Origin: Pseudomonas benzenivorans
GTDB taxonomy: Bacteria > Pseudomonadota > Gammaproteobacteria > Pseudomonadales > Pseudomonadaceae
DNA length: 64,000 nt
Assembly: GCF_024397895.1 (NCBI RefSeq)
Contig: NZ_CP073346.1
Coordinates: forward strand, 4,526,001 to 4,590,000
Reading direction: 5' to 3'
Below are positions 43,793 to 52,817 of the stretch, piece by piece. The notes beneath the pieces are model-generated. The model was not told the DNA's origin. It saw only the letters and a program-made list of their open reading frames with translations, and ran no database searches. Every line of letters begins with the position of its first letter. Positions within the stretch are counted from its first letter, which is position 1. The position numbers were made by a program, and so were the translations under genes.

Positions 43793-44782
43793 TTAGCGCA
43801 GGTCGGCGTGCTTGTCCCAGCTGGCACGGCGCTGGAGCATGAGCATGAGGCGGTCGAGGACGAAGCCGATCAGGCCGATGACGATGACCGCCACCATGAT
43901 CCGGCCGAGGGAATTGGAGCTGCCGTTCTGGAACTCGTCCCAGATGAATTTGCCCAGCCCCGGGTTCTGCGCCAGCATCTCGGCGGCGATCAGCACCATC
44001 CAGCCGGTGGCCAGGGATAGGCGCAGGCCGGTGAAGATCATCGGCACGGCGGCGGGCAGCACGATCCGCCGCACGTGGGACAGCGGCGACAGGCTGAGCA
44101 CGCGGCTGACGTTCTGCAGGTCCTGGTCCAGGTTGGCCACGCCGACCGTGGTGTTGATCACCGTCGGCCACAGGCAGCACAGCGCCACGGTGATCGCCGA
44201 GGTGACGAAGGACTTGGCCAGCAGCGGGTCGCTGCTGGTGTAGACGGCGCTGACCACCATGGTCACCAGGGGCAGCCAGGCCAGCGGCGACACCGGCTTG
44301 AACACCTGGATCAGCGGGTTGACCGCGTTGTAGATCGGCTTGCTCAGGCCGCAGACGATGCCCAGCGGAATGGCCACCAGGGAGGCGATGACGAAGCCGG
44401 TCAGCACCGTGTAGAGGCTGGTGAAGATCTGCTTGAAGAAGGTCGGCTTGCCGGTATAGGGGCGCACCTTCACCTTGGCGTCGGGGTTTTTTACCAGCCT
44501 GGCGGCGTTGCGCGCCTCCTGGCGGGCGTAGAAGGCATCGGCCCTGTCCTGTTCGCGCTGGTGCTCGCTGACCAGGGCGCCGAACTGGCTGGCGACCTGG
44601 GCGGGGCCGGGGAACTTGCCCAGGCTGGTGTCGATGCTGCCGGCGGCGACCTGCCAGAACAGCAGGAAGGCGAGCACGCCGATCAGCGGCATCAGCACGC
44701 TCGGCAGCCAGCGCCTGAAGGCCGCGCTGCGGGCGGACTTCAGGGTTTCCTGAATGGGTTGTACGACTGCGGGGTTGCTCAT
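43793..44782 (-). CDS. nrtB: Nitrate ABC transporter permease NrtB
   Basis: This 329-residue inner membrane permease has an N-terminal helix (VLMPLIGVLAFLLFWQVAAG), a long charged loop between residues about 60 and 110, and five further helices of the BPD_transp_1 domain. The coupling EAA-like loop appears as VSRVLSLSPLSHVRRIVLPAAVPMIF. It acts with the adjacent ATPase and binding protein to import nitrate. Start at 44782 lies 60 bases after nrtA. Confidence 0.92.
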   Translation of the reverse strand: MSNPAVVQPIQETLKSARSAAFRRWLPSVLMPLIGVLAFLLFWQVAAGSIDTSLGKFPGPAQVASQFGALVSEHQREQDRADAFYARQEARNAARLVKNPDAKVKVRPYTGKPTFFKQIFTSLYTVLTGFVIASLVAIPLGIVCGLSKPIYNAVNPLIQVFKPVSPLAWLPLVTMVVSAVYTSSDPLLAKSFVTSAITVALCCLWPTVINTTVGVANLDQDLQNVSRVLSLSPLSHVRRIVLPAAVPMIFTGLRLSLATGWMVLIAAEMLAQNPGLGKFIWDEFQNGSSNSLGRIMVAVIVIGLIGFVLDRLMLMLQRRASWDKHADLR

Positions 44783-44841
44783 CTTCTAATCCTCGAAGCA
44801 GAGGGGCGCCCGAGAGGCCGGCGCCCATGGCTGGGGCCGGG

Positions 44842-46230
44842 TTAGAGCGCGGAGTCGGCCTTCAGGCCAATGCTGAACTGGTTGATATAGGCGTTCGGCT
44901 GGCGGCCGTCGTAGGTCAGGCCATCGATGAACTCGTTGCTGGGGGCGCGGAAGCCTTCTTCGCTGGCGGCGGGGAAGTCCGTGCTCTTGGCCAGGCCGTC
45001 GGCCACCAGTTCGGCGGCGGCGTTGCGGTAGATGTCCGGCAGGTAGACCTGCTTGGCCACATCCAGGTACCAGCTGTCCGGCTTGGCCTCACCGATCTGG
45101 CCCCAGCGGCGCATCTGGGTCAGGTACCAGATGGCGTCGGAGTAGAAGGGATAGGTGGCGTGGTAGCGGAAGAACACGTTGAAGTCCGGCACTTCACGGG
45201 TGTCGCCCTTCTCGTACTCGAAGGTGCCGGTCATGGAGTTGGCGATTACCTTGGCGTCGGCGCCGACGTACTCGGGGCGGGCGAGGATCTGCACGGCCTC
45301 CTGGCGGTTGGCGTTGCCGTTCTCGTCCAGCCACATGGCGGCGCGGATCAGCGCCTTGACCAGGCGCTTGTGGGTCTCCGGGTTGGCATCGGCCCAGGTC
45401 TTGGAGACGCCGAAGACTTTCTCCGGATTGTTCTTCCAGATCTCGTAGTCGGTGATCACCGGCACGCCGATACCCTTGATCACCGCCTGCTGGTTCCACG
45501 GCTCGCCGACGCAGTAGCCGTCGATGGTGCCGGCTTCCATGGTCGAAGGCATCTGCGGCGGCGGGGTGACCGAGAGCAGCGCGTCGGCATTCAGGGTGCC
45601 GGTGATGTCGCCCTTGGCCGGCGCGTAATAGCCCGGGTTGATGCCGCCGGCGGCCAGCCAGTAGCGCAGCTCGTAGTTGTGGGTCGAGACCGGGAACACC
45701 ATGCCTAGGTTGAAGGGCTTGCCCTGGGCCTTGTACTGCTCGATCACCGGCTTGAGGGCATCGGCCTTGATCGGGTGCACCGGCTTGCCGTTCTCCATCG
45801 GCACGTGCTTCTTCATCTCTTCCCAGACGCTATTGGAAACGGTGATGCCGTTGCCGTTGAGGTCCATGGAGAAGGCGGTGACCACCTCGGCCTTGGTGCC
45901 GAAGCCGATGGTGGCGCCCAGCGGCTGCCCGGCGAGCATGTGGGCGCCGTCCAGTTCGCCGGTGATCACCCGGTCCAGCAGCACCTTCCAGTTGGCCTGG
46001 GCTTCCAGGGTGACGTACAGGCCTTCGTCCTCGAAGTAGCCCTTCTCGTAAGCGATGGCCAGCGGCGCCATGTCGGTCAGCTTGATGAAGCCGAGCTTGA
46101 GTTCGTCCTTCTCCGGCTCGGCGGCCCGGGCCATTTGCAGGCTCAGGGGCGTCAGCAGGATAGCCGCGGCGCAGCCGAGGCCGGCCAGGGTTCTTTTCAG
46201 CAGGGAGCGGCGAGCGATGGATGGATGCAT
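44842..46230 (-). CDS. nrtA: Nitrate-binding protein NrtA (ABC transporter), Tat-exported
   Basis: 462 residues. The N-terminus carries a twin-arginine signal (ARRSLLKR followed by a hydrophobic stretch and ARAAEPE), so export folded through Tat is expected. The mature part matches the NrtA/SsuA family: [42 protein letters not shown], and [13 protein letters not shown]. It binds nitrate in the periplasm and delivers it to NrtB. First gene of the operon, preceded by a sigma-54 promoter and ANTAR leader. It is a distant paralogue of NasS in this window. Confidence 0.94.
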   Translation of the reverse strand: MHPSIARRSLLKRTLAGLGCAAAILLTPLSLQMARAAEPEKDELKLGFIKLTDMAPLAIAYEKGYFEDEGLYVTLEAQANWKVLLDRVITGELDGAHMLAGQPLGATIGFGTKAEVVTAFSMDLNGNGITVSNSVWEEMKKHVPMENGKPVHPIKADALKPVIEQYKAQGKPFNLGMVFPVSTHNYELRYWLAAGGINPGYYAPAKGDITGTLNADALLSVTPPPQMPSTMEAGTIDGYCVGEPWNQQAVIKGIGVPVITDYEIWKNNPEKVFGVSKTWADANPETHKRLVKALIRAAMWLDENGNANRQEAVQILARPEYVGADAKVIANSMTGTFEYEKGDTREVPDFNVFFRYHATYPFYSDAIWYLTQMRRWGQIGEAKPDSWYLDVAKQVYLPDIYRNAAAELVADGLAKSTDFPAASEEGFRAPSNEFIDGLTYDGRQPNAYINQFSIGLKADSAL

Positions 46231-46255
46231 GGTGATTCCTCAGGTCTCGAAAACG

Positions 46256-46352
46256 AAAAAAGACGTCACGGACAAGCCGGCCCGTGGGGGGCTGGATGCC
46301 TGAGACGTCTTTGTCTATTCGTCTCGATCACCGCCGTTGGCGATCCGAAGAC
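46256..46352 (-). promoter_or_regulatory. ANTAR-target antitermination leader of nrtA
   Basis: On the minus strand, hairpin one is GATCGCC/GGTGATC around loop AACGGC (46326-46345), extended by outer GTCT/AGAC pairs. Hairpin two is AGAC/GTCT around loop AAAGAC (46303-46316). Both loops obey A1/G4. The second hairpin shares bases with the 5' arm of a terminator (AAAGACGTC/GACGTCTTT with a T-run, 46256-46313) that ends 25 bases before the nrtA start. The remainder of 46231-46632 has the promoter and no gene. Confidence 0.84.
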
Positions 46353-46370
46353 GTTTGCTGAGGAGGGATT

Positions 46371-46386
46371 TGCAAGGGGCTTGCCA
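46371..46386 (-). promoter_or_regulatory. Sigma-54 promoter of nrtA
   Basis: On the minus strand TGGCAAG-CCCC-TTGCA is a near-perfect -24/-12 element. Its start would be near 46359, just before the leader hairpins. An 11-base inverted repeat (TTGCAAGGGGC at 46370-46380 with its complement at 46400-46410) overlaps the -12 half. Confidence 0.83.
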
Positions 46387-46632
46387 GCTTTCCCGAGGCG
46401 CCCCTTGCAAGCCGCGTGCGGTGCCTCGCCGGCAGTCCGGGACTGGAGATAAAAATCTTCTAAAACAGTGGCATATGGAGATGTCGCGGGCTGTTTTGGC
46501 GGCTACAGAGCGCACAACGAGCGGCTCGCCGGCCCGCCAGGCGCCGCCCATGCGGCCCTGTTGCTGAGCCATCGCTGTGCGCCGTGGCCATGTCCTGTGC
46601 GCTTTTGGTTCGGTTTCGCAGGCGCCGCCGGG

Positions 46633-46950
46633 TTAGCGCACGGCCGGCTGCGCCCGGGCCTCCTCGACGAACTCCTTGAGCCAGCGCAGCACGTCCACCG
46701 CGTCCCAGCGCGCCGGATCGAACATGGCGTAGGCCAGGCCCTGGTAGCCGACCACGTCCAGTTGCCTGTGGTAGCCGGCACGCTGCAGCAGGGCTTCGAT
46801 CTCGGCGAAACAGGTATTGAAATGCACGCGGTTGAAGGGGGTCTTGCCCTCGGTGACGATGCCCTCGAGCTGCAGCTCCTCGACCGTCGCGCGAACCCGC
46901 TCCAGCGGCATGCGGTTCACCGTGTGTTTCAGTTGCAGTACGTCCAGCAT
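46633..46950 (-). CDS. Hypothetical protein, possibly SOS-controlled
   Basis: I do not recognise this 105-residue protein. It is soluble, has no signal peptide or membrane segment, and begins MLDVLQLKHTVNRMPLERV, with later blocks FNTCFAEIEALLQRAGYH and WDAVDVLRWLKEFVEEA. AGGAG lies seven bases before the ATG, which supports a real gene. A near-consensus LexA box is centred about 98 bases upstream, between it and a divergent lipoprotein gene, so DNA-damage control of one or both is possible. Confidence 0.6.
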   Translation of the reverse strand: MLDVLQLKHTVNRMPLERVRATVEELQLEGIVTEGKTPFNRVHFNTCFAEIEALLQRAGYHRQLDVVGYQGLAYAMFDPARWDAVDVLRWLKEFVEEARAQPAVR

Positions 46951-47038
46951 CGCGTCGCTCCTGATTGATGCGCCGAATTGGCCGGCCCCTGGCGCTGACG
47001 CGCGCTGGCCTGTGATGCAAAACAGTCTACTGGAAAAG

Positions 47039-47058
47039 TACTGTACAAATAAACAGTA
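47039..47058. promoter_or_regulatory. LexA (SOS) box
   Basis: The sequence TACTGT-ACAAATAA-ACAGTA matches CTGT-N8-ACAG with TA on both sides, the gammaproteobacterial LexA operator. It lies in the 201-base gap between two divergent small genes (starts at 46950 and 47152). AT-rich promoter-like sequence surrounds it on both strands, so either gene could be under its control. Confidence 0.72.
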
Positions 47059-47151
47059 TTCGACAATAGTAAGACCGTCGCTTTCCTGAACTCACTCGTT
47101 CGCCGGGGCCTCCGTGTTCGGACCCGGCGCTCTGCAGAGGAGCAAGTAGCA

Positions 47152-47544
47152 ATGCAACAGACCTTGATGACGATTGTGCTGTTGGCCCTGTTGAGCGGTT
47201 GCGCCCAGCCGCAGGTCGAGCAACCCCGGGCCAATGGCACCTACCTGGTGATCGAGAATGGCCAGGCCTGGGCGGTACTGGTGGCGGACGGCAAGCGCAG
47301 CGAGGAGCGGGGTACCGTGATCGATGCGATCAGGCTGCCCAGCGAGCATGGGGCGGTGGCCGCCAGCTATGTGATCGAGACGCCCAATTGCGGGCGGGTG
47401 CAGTGGCTGACCGAGCGGCGTGACACCGCCGAGGGCGTGACCAGCCTGATGTCGCTGCACGACAACCAGCGCCTGGGCGAGTCCGGCTGCGTGATCGGTG
47501 AGGGCTTGAGCCGGGTGTGGACGGTGCTGGACTATTCCGGCTGA
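47152..47544 (+). CDS. Hypothetical lipoprotein
   Basis: This 130-residue protein has a lipoprotein signal MTIVLLALLSGCAQPQ with lipobox LLSGC; the cysteine is residue 17. The mature part has no domain I recognise. It has a further cysteine pair (ETPNCGRVQW, GESGCVIGE) that could form a disulfide. GAGGAG is placed upstream of the ATG. It diverges from the unknown 105-residue gene across the LexA box and converges on alaC. Confidence 0.7.
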   Translation: MQQTLMTIVLLALLSGCAQPQVEQPRANGTYLVIENGQAWAVLVADGKRSEERGTVIDAIRLPSEHGAVAASYVIETPNCGRVQWLTERRDTAEGVTSLMSLHDNQRLGESGCVIGEGLSRVWTVLDYSG

Positions 47545-47595
47545 CGGTCCGGCTGTGCCCGGCAGCATCGCTGCCGAGCACCCTGGATTGTCGCT

Positions 47596-48834
47596 TCAGG
47601 CGTCGGGGACCTTGCGCGGCTTGGCCGGTGCGGCCTGCAGCAGGCCATCGGCGCGGAACATTGCCTTGATGCCGCGCACGGCCTGACGAATGCGGTCCTG
47701 ATTTTCGATCAGGGCGAAGCGCACATGATCGTCGCCATAGTCGCCAAAACCCAAACCCGGCGACACGCAGACCTTGGCCTCGGCCAGCAGCTTCTTGGCG
47801 AACTCCAACGAGCCGAGCGCGGCGTACTGCTCGGGAATCTTCGCCCAGACGTACATCGAGGCCTTGGGGTTCTCCACCATCCAGCCGATCTCATGCAGCC
47901 CCCTGACCAGTAGATTGCGGCGCTGGCGGTATTGCTCGGCGATGTCCCGCACGCACTGCTGGTCGCCCTCCAGTGCCGCGATGGCAGCCACCTGCAGGGG
48001 GGTGAAGGTGCCGTAGTCGTGGTAGCTCTTGATCCGCGCCAGGGCGTTGACCAGCTCCGGGTTGCCGACCATGAAGCCGATGCGCCAGCCGGCCATGTTG
48101 TAGCTCTTGGACAGGGTGAAGAACTCCACGGCGATGTCCTTGGCGCCCGGTACCTGCATGATCGACGGCGCCTTCCAGCCGTCGTAGACGATGTCAGCGT
48201 AGGCCAGGTCGTGGATCACCAGCACGTCGTACTGCTTGGCCAGGGCCACCACGCGCTCGAAGAAGTCCAGCTCCACGCACTGGGCGGTGGGGTTGGAGGG
48301 GAAGCCGAGAATCATCATCTTGGGCTTGGGGATGGATTCGCGGATGGCCCGCTCCAGCTCGGCGAAGAAGTCCACGCCGGGCACCAGCGGTACCGAGCGC
48401 ACCTGGGCGCCGGCGATCACCGCGCCGTAGATGTGGATCGGGTAGCTGGGGTTGGGCACCAGCACGGTGTCGCCGTGGTCCAGGGTGGCCAGCATCAGGT
48501 GGGCCAGGCCTTCCTTGGAGCCGATGGTGACGATGGCTTCGCTTTCCGGGTCGATATCCACCGCGTAGCGCTCCTGGTACCAGCGCGAGATGGCGCGGCG
48601 CAGGCGCGGAATGCCGCGCGAGGTGGAATAGCCGTGGGTGTCGTCGCGCTGAGCGACGGTGCAGAGCTTCTCGACGATGTGCGGTGGGGTGGGGCCGTCG
48701 GGGTTGCCCATGCTGAAGTCGATGATGTCCTCGCCGCGGCGGCGGGCCGCCATCTTCAGCTCGGCGGTGATGTTGAACACGTAGGGGGGGAGTCGATCGA
48801 TGCGCGCAAAGCGGCGCGAAGCTTGATCAGCCAT
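47596..48834 (-). CDS. alaC: Alanine transaminase AlaC-type aminotransferase
   Basis: 412 residues, fold-type I PLP aminotransferase. Signature regions include [47 protein letters not shown], and the PLP lysine in [17 protein letters not shown] near residue 240. The sequence pattern is that of AlaC (glutamate-pyruvate transaminase) rather than AspC. It would interconvert pyruvate and alanine. Alone in its orientation block; the 121-base gap upstream holds no gene. Confidence 0.9.
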   Translation of the reverse strand: MADQASRRFARIDRLPPYVFNITAELKMAARRRGEDIIDFSMGNPDGPTPPHIVEKLCTVAQRDDTHGYSTSRGIPRLRRAISRWYQERYAVDIDPESEAIVTIGSKEGLAHLMLATLDHGDTVLVPNPSYPIHIYGAVIAGAQVRSVPLVPGVDFFAELERAIRESIPKPKMMILGFPSNPTAQCVELDFFERVVALAKQYDVLVIHDLAYADIVYDGWKAPSIMQVPGAKDIAVEFFTLSKSYNMAGWRIGFMVGNPELVNALARIKSYHDYGTFTPLQVAAIAALEGDQQCVRDIAEQYRQRRNLLVRGLHEIGWMVENPKASMYVWAKIPEQYAALGSLEFAKKLLAEAKVCVSPGLGFGDYGDDHVRFALIENQDRIRQAVRGIKAMFRADGLLQAAPAKPRKVPDA

Positions 48835-48955
48835 GCTGTCCTCGAAAACGTAAGCGCCCGGAACCGTCCGAGCGACGTTGGCCAGTGCGCTGGCCAGGCG
48901 CCGAAGATAAGCGCAGCGCCTGGCGCTTGTCGAGTGACTTGTTTGAGTGACGTGG

Positions 48956-49740
48956 TCAGGCCGGGATGCTGCGCTTGAGTTCGCCCAGCAGTTCGATCAG
49001 CACCTGGATGTCGGCATCGCTGGTGCGCCAGGACGACAGGCTGAGGCGGAAGGCCGGGCGCCCCTGCCAGAGGGTCGGGCCGAACCACACCTGTCCGGAG
49101 GCCTGGGCCGCCTGGCGGATGGCCAGGGTCTGCTGGTCGGAGTCGGCGCGCACCAGTACCTGGTTCAGCGCGGCGCGGTTGAGCACCTGATAGCCCTGGG
49201 CGCGCAAACTGCTGGCGAGGTGGCCGGCCTGGCGGATATGCCGGTCGATCATCTCGCGCAGGCCGGCGCGGCCGAGGCTCGACAGCGCCGCCCAGATCGC
49301 CACCCTGCGGGCGCGGCGGGAAAACTCCTGGGTCAGGTTCTTCTGCGCGTCCCTGGAGGCGGTGGCATAGGCCGCGTCGCTGTTCATCGCGCTGTCCAGG
49401 GCGTCGCCGTCGAAGTCCCAGCCCTTGCGGGCCAGGAGCTTGCGCCGGACGGCGGACCGGCAGGCCAGGGTGCAGGCGGTGACGCTGGTGCCGAAGCCCA
49501 CGGCGCTCTTGGGCGGCAGGCCGAGCGCTTCGCAGACCCAGCGCCGGCGATGCGCTCCAGGGTATCGGCCGCCGGCGAGCTATCGGACGAGGAGGCGCAC
49601 TGGTCCCAGGCCAGCACCAGGCGCTCCGCGGCGGCGGCGGGCAGGGTGGCGCCGATGACGAAACCGAAGTAATGCGGGCCGTTCGGCGGTACGGCTGGCC
49701 GCCGGGCGGTGATCGGGTGGCCGGCGACCGCCCGAAGGCC
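48956..49740 (-). pseudogene. Decayed copy of the PLP-dependent decarboxylase gene
   Basis: This is a degraded paralogue of the intact gene at 51285-52649. The 3' part is open and aligns at high identity (for example ALSSLGRAGLREMIDRHIRQ). About 417 bases (139 codons) are missing after GWDFDGD, which removes the PLP-lysine region (TTDGHKW in the intact copy). One base is missing near 49543 compared with the intact copy, shifting the frame between LERIAG and SAVGFGTS. The N-terminal region before NGPHYFGFV is lost or scrambled. It cannot make an active enzyme. A scrap of the nasT 3' end follows it upstream. Confidence 0.88.
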
Positions 49741-49747
49741 TTCAGTC

Positions 49748-49786
49748 GCCGAGCATGTCGTGCATGGCGATGATCCGCTCGGCGAC
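49748..49786 (-). repeat. 39-base remnant of the nasT 3' end
   Basis: It matches the last bases of intact nasT (52824-52862) at 38 of 39 positions and encodes the end of AEQIIAMHDMLG. It sits on the 5' side of the decarboxylase pseudogene, in the same relative order as in the intact copy, which shows that the duplication covered both genes. Confidence 0.85.
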
Positions 49787-49798
49787 TGAGAGAGGCGT

Positions 49799-50395
49799 TT
49801 AGGGCTCCGTGGCCGTTGCGGCGCTGTCGAGAGGCGGCATTAGCGCCCGTTCGGCAGCCGCCACGATTTGCTCGGCCATCTCGGGGCTCTCCACCGCGCG
49901 CGCCAGCGTCACTGCCCCCGCCAGCATCCCCAGTGCCGCCAGCGCGGCTGTCGCGTCCGCCGGGGCGCTGTGCGATGCCGGGCCGGCCGCGATCATCTCC
50001 GCCACCTCGCGTAACTCGACCTCGAATGCAGCACGTACGCAGGCATCGGAACGCACCACCTCCGGAGCCAAACTCTGCAGAGCGCAACTCTCGGCCAAAT
50101 CGCACCGCCGTTTTGCACCCAGGTAGAAGCGTACAAACTCCGGCCACCAGTGCTCGCCGTACTCGACCTGAAAGTGGTGCACGCCATCTTTCAGGCCCTC
50201 CATTCCCTGTGCCACGGCCGCACGGAACGCCGCCGCCTTGGAACCGAAGTGTACGTAGAACGCACCCGAGGTCACCCCGGCTTCCTTGGCTAGGCCATCT
50301 ACACCAACCCCACCAAAGCCGCCTTTGCGAAAACCGCGACCCGCCGCATCGAGGATGCGCTGGTGGGTCTGCCTTTTTTGTTCCGATCTAGACAT
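49799..50395 (-). CDS. TetR/AcrR-family transcriptional regulator
   Basis: 198 residues. The N-terminal TetR helix-turn-helix is seen as RILDAAGRGFRKGGFGGVGVDGLAKEAGVTSGAFYVHFGSK (shown in pieces: AAGRGFRKGGF, VDGLAKEAGVTSGAFYVHF). The C-terminal ligand domain is less conserved (HHFQVEYGEHWWPEFVRFYL). It diverges from a YdhR-like gene, with a palindrome between them, so it probably represses that gene and itself. It lies between two copies of the decarboxylase and may have arrived by transfer. Ligand unknown. Confidence 0.88.
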   Translation of the reverse strand: MSRSEQKRQTHQRILDAAGRGFRKGGFGGVGVDGLAKEAGVTSGAFYVHFGSKAAAFRAAVAQGMEGLKDGVHHFQVEYGEHWWPEFVRFYLGAKRRCDLAESCALQSLAPEVVRSDACVRAAFEVELREVAEMIAAGPASHSAPADATAALAALGMLAGAVTLARAVESPEMAEQIVAAAERALMPPLDSAATATEP

Positions 50396-50441
50396 AGCCC
50401 TTGATCACTTGAGTTCGAAAACAAGAATTCTACTTGAACGG

Positions 50442-50455
50442 ATAACGAACGTTAT
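50442..50455. promoter_or_regulatory. Palindrome in the tetR/ydhR-like intergenic region, candidate TetR operator
   Basis: ATAACG-AA-CGTTAT is a perfect palindrome 47 bases from the tetR start. A further CGTTAT half-site occurs 24 bases downstream at 50474-50479. The surrounding sequence is clearly more AT-rich than the window. Confidence 0.6.
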
Positions 50456-50592
50456 GCGAAATTGCATCACGGTCGTTATCTGCGACCGCGCTGATCGTTG
50501 GAACGACAGCCATCTCTTGCTCCAGGAGCCCAGTCATCAGCCACCGTGCCTATGTATATACCGAGCTACAAATCTCCGCCCAGTTCGAGGAT

Positions 50593-51174
50593 GTGCCTTG
50601 GGAGCGCATCAATAGGTCCATCAAGGAGCAGCCAGGCTTTATCAACAAGACTTGGCTGGCCGGGGTAGGAAATGATTCGGCGGGGGGGTTCTATGTGTTC
50701 GATACGATCGAAAACGCACAGAAGTTCGTGACCGGGTACTTCCCAGCGGAGGCCCGAGTTTTTGGCGTGGCTCAAACCACGCGCGTATTCGATGCCATGG
50801 CAACCGAAGCGGCTAGCCTGGACATGAACTCAGCGCACCATTCCGGTCACGTCAGCATCAAACCCGGCGCCTTTGTCTATACCGAGGTGCAGTTGCATGC
50901 ATTGCCCTTCGATCAAGTCGCACCGTGGCGAGAACTCAATCCGAAGCTCAAGCAGCAACGCGGTCTGCTGTCGAAGACCTGGCTTTCCGGCCTGCACACC
51001 GGCACGCCGGGGGGGCTATACGCGTTCGATACGCTTGAGAATGCCCGCAAGTTTGCCGTGGAGTATTTCCCGACCGAGGCGGCCGACCTGAATGCAGCGT
51101 TCTACACACGGGTGTTCGATGCGGATGTGACGGAGGAGGCCAGCCGCGGTATGGGGTCGCCGTTCTATCGCTGA
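50593..51174 (+). CDS. YdhR-like protein with two tandem ferredoxin-like domains
   Basis: The protein is a tandem repeat of a roughly 95-residue unit. Unit one has INKTWLAGVGNDSAGGFYVF and NAQKFVTGYFP; unit two has LSKTWLSGLHTGTPGGLYAF and NARKFAVEYFP. The unit resembles the YdhR putative mono-oxygenase family. GTG 50593 is the first standard start, but the coding similarity extends upstream to 50536: the translated YVYTELQISAQFEDVPW mirrors FVYTEVQLHALPFDQVAPW of unit two. An ATC codon at 50536 has AGGAG seven bases before it. Either a non-standard start is used or the original ATG has mutated. Divergent from tetR. Confidence 0.72.
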   Translation: MPWERINRSIKEQPGFINKTWLAGVGNDSAGGFYVFDTIENAQKFVTGYFPAEARVFGVAQTTRVFDAMATEAASLDMNSAHHSGHVSIKPGAFVYTEVQLHALPFDQVAPWRELNPKLKQQRGLLSKTWLSGLHTGTPGGLYAFDTLENARKFAVEYFPTEAADLNAAFYTRVFDADVTEEASRGMGSPFYR

Positions 51175-51284
51175 ACATTCACAACAGGCAGCGATGCAGG
51201 ATAGGTTCCGGCTTCATCAAGGGAGGGCACGGTGCCCTCCCGCAGCGCCCGGGATTTGTCGAGCGACTTGTTTGAGTGACGTGG

Positions 51285-52649
51285 TCAGGCCGGGATGCTG
51301 TGCTTGAGTTCGCCCAGCAGCTCGATCAGCACCTGGATGTCGGCATCGCTGGTGCGCCAGGACGACACGCTGAGGCGGAAGGCCGGGCGTCCCTGCCAGA
51401 GGGTCGGGCCGAACCACACCTGCCCGGAGGCCTGTGCCGCCTGGCGGATGGCCACGGTCTGTTCGTCGTTGTCGGCGCGCACCAGCACCTGATTCAGCAC
51501 GGCGCGGTTGAGCACCTGATAGCCCTGGGCGCGCAAACTGCTGGCGAGGTGGCCGGCCTGGCGGATATGCCGGTCGATCATCTCGCGCAGGCCGGCGCGG
51601 CCGAGGCTCGACAGCGCCGCCCAGATCGCCACCCCGCGGGCACGGCGGGAAAACTCCAGGGTCAGGTTCTTCTGCGCATCCTTGGAGGCCGTGGCGTAGG
51701 CGGCGTCGCTGTTCATCGCGGTGGCCAGGGCCTCGGCGTCGCGGCAGATGGCCATGGCGCCGTCGTAGGGGGTGTTCAGCCACTTGTGGCCGTCGGTGGT
51801 CCAGCTGTCGGCCAGCTCCACCCCGGCTGCCAGGTGGGCCGAGGACGAGGCCCGGGCCCAGAGACCGAAGGCGCCATCGACGTGTACCCAGGCGCCCGCC
51901 GCCTTGGCCCTGGGGATCAGTTCGGCGAAGGGGTCGAACTCGCCGGTGTTCACCTCGCCGGCCTGCAGGCAGAGGATGGTCATGTCATCCAGCGCCGGCA
52001 GCTGCTGCGGATCGACCCGTCCTTCGCCATCGGTCGGCGCGACGATCAGCCGGTTCACGCCGAAACCGAGGATACGCAGGGCCTTCTTCACGGTGATGTG
52101 GCAGCTGGCGGAAACCACCACCCGCACTTCCGGGGCGCCGACCAGACCGTCGCCGTCGAAGTCCCAGCCCTTGCTGGCCAGCAGTTTGCGCCGGGCGGCG
52201 GACAGGCAGGCGAGGGTGCAGGCGGTGGCGCTGGTGCCGAAACCCACGGCGCTTTGCGTCGGCAGACCGAGCAGCTCACAGACCCAGCGACCGGCGATGC
52301 GCTCCAGGGTGTCGGCGGCCGGCGAGTTGTCGAACGATGAGGCGCACTGGTCCCAGGCCAGCACCATGCGCTCCGCCGCGGCGGCCGCGGGCAGGGTGGC
52401 GCCGATGACGAAGCCGAAATAGCGCGGGCCGTTGGAGGCGACGGTGGCCGGCGAGCCGATCTCGTCCAGGCGCCGCAGCACGTCTTCGGCCGCCATGCCG
52501 TGTTCCGGGGGCGCCTGCTCGAAGGCTTTCAGGTCGGCGATGGCGGCGGGCGTCGGGAATACCGGGCGGTTGGCAATGCCATCGAAGTAGCTGAGGGCGC
52601 GGCGATCGGCGTCGGCCAGAAGTTGGCGTTCTTCGCTGGGGCTGGTCAT
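51285..52649 (-). CDS. PLP-dependent group II decarboxylase family protein
   Basis: 454 residues, fold-type I. Features in order: N-terminal NGPRYFGFVIGATLPAAAAA, SAVGFGTSATACTLACL, VVVSASCHITVKKALRIL, the PLP aspartate region WVHVDGAFGLWAR, and the PLP lysine in SWTTDGHKWLNTPYDG near residue 290. It is related to aromatic-amino-acid and glutamate decarboxylases; the substrate cannot be told. The start at 52649 (MTSPSEERQLL) gives the usual N-terminus; upstream open frame to 52775 reads through the intergenic region. It follows nasT by 168 bases on the same strand. A decayed copy lies 1.5 kb to the left. Confidence 0.86.
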   Translation of the reverse strand: MTSPSEERQLLADADRRALSYFDGIANRPVFPTPAAIADLKAFEQAPPEHGMAAEDVLRRLDEIGSPATVASNGPRYFGFVIGATLPAAAAAERMVLAWDQCASSFDNSPAADTLERIAGRWVCELLGLPTQSAVGFGTSATACTLACLSAARRKLLASKGWDFDGDGLVGAPEVRVVVSASCHITVKKALRILGFGVNRLIVAPTDGEGRVDPQQLPALDDMTILCLQAGEVNTGEFDPFAELIPRAKAAGAWVHVDGAFGLWARASSSAHLAAGVELADSWTTDGHKWLNTPYDGAMAICRDAEALATAMNSDAAYATASKDAQKNLTLEFSRRARGVAIWAALSSLGRAGLREMIDRHIRQAGHLASSLRAQGYQVLNRAVLNQVLVRADNDEQTVAIRQAAQASGQVWFGPTLWQGRPAFRLSVSSWRTSDADIQVLIELLGELKHSIPA

Positions 52650-52817
52650 GCTGGCGGGTCTCGCTGTGGGTTGGACAAGGGCCTCCAGCTTAGCCAGTGC
52701 TATCGAGGTGCAGCAGGCACAATCGGCCGATGAAACGGACGTACAGCGCCCGCTACAGGCGGTACGAGGTCGCACACAGTTGCCTTTCGGCCAGTACAGT
52801 TGCGCGGCGGGCTGGGT

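Noticed and set aside
43770..44828. N-terminal extension of the nitrate ABC ATPase
   Set aside because: It is a shifted reading of the permease gene; the ATPase family start is at 43769.
47560..47576. Hairpin CGGCAGC-ATC-GCTGCCG between the lipoprotein gene and alaC as a terminator
   Set aside because: The stem is only seven pairs and no T-run follows on either strand, so an intrinsic terminator cannot be supported.
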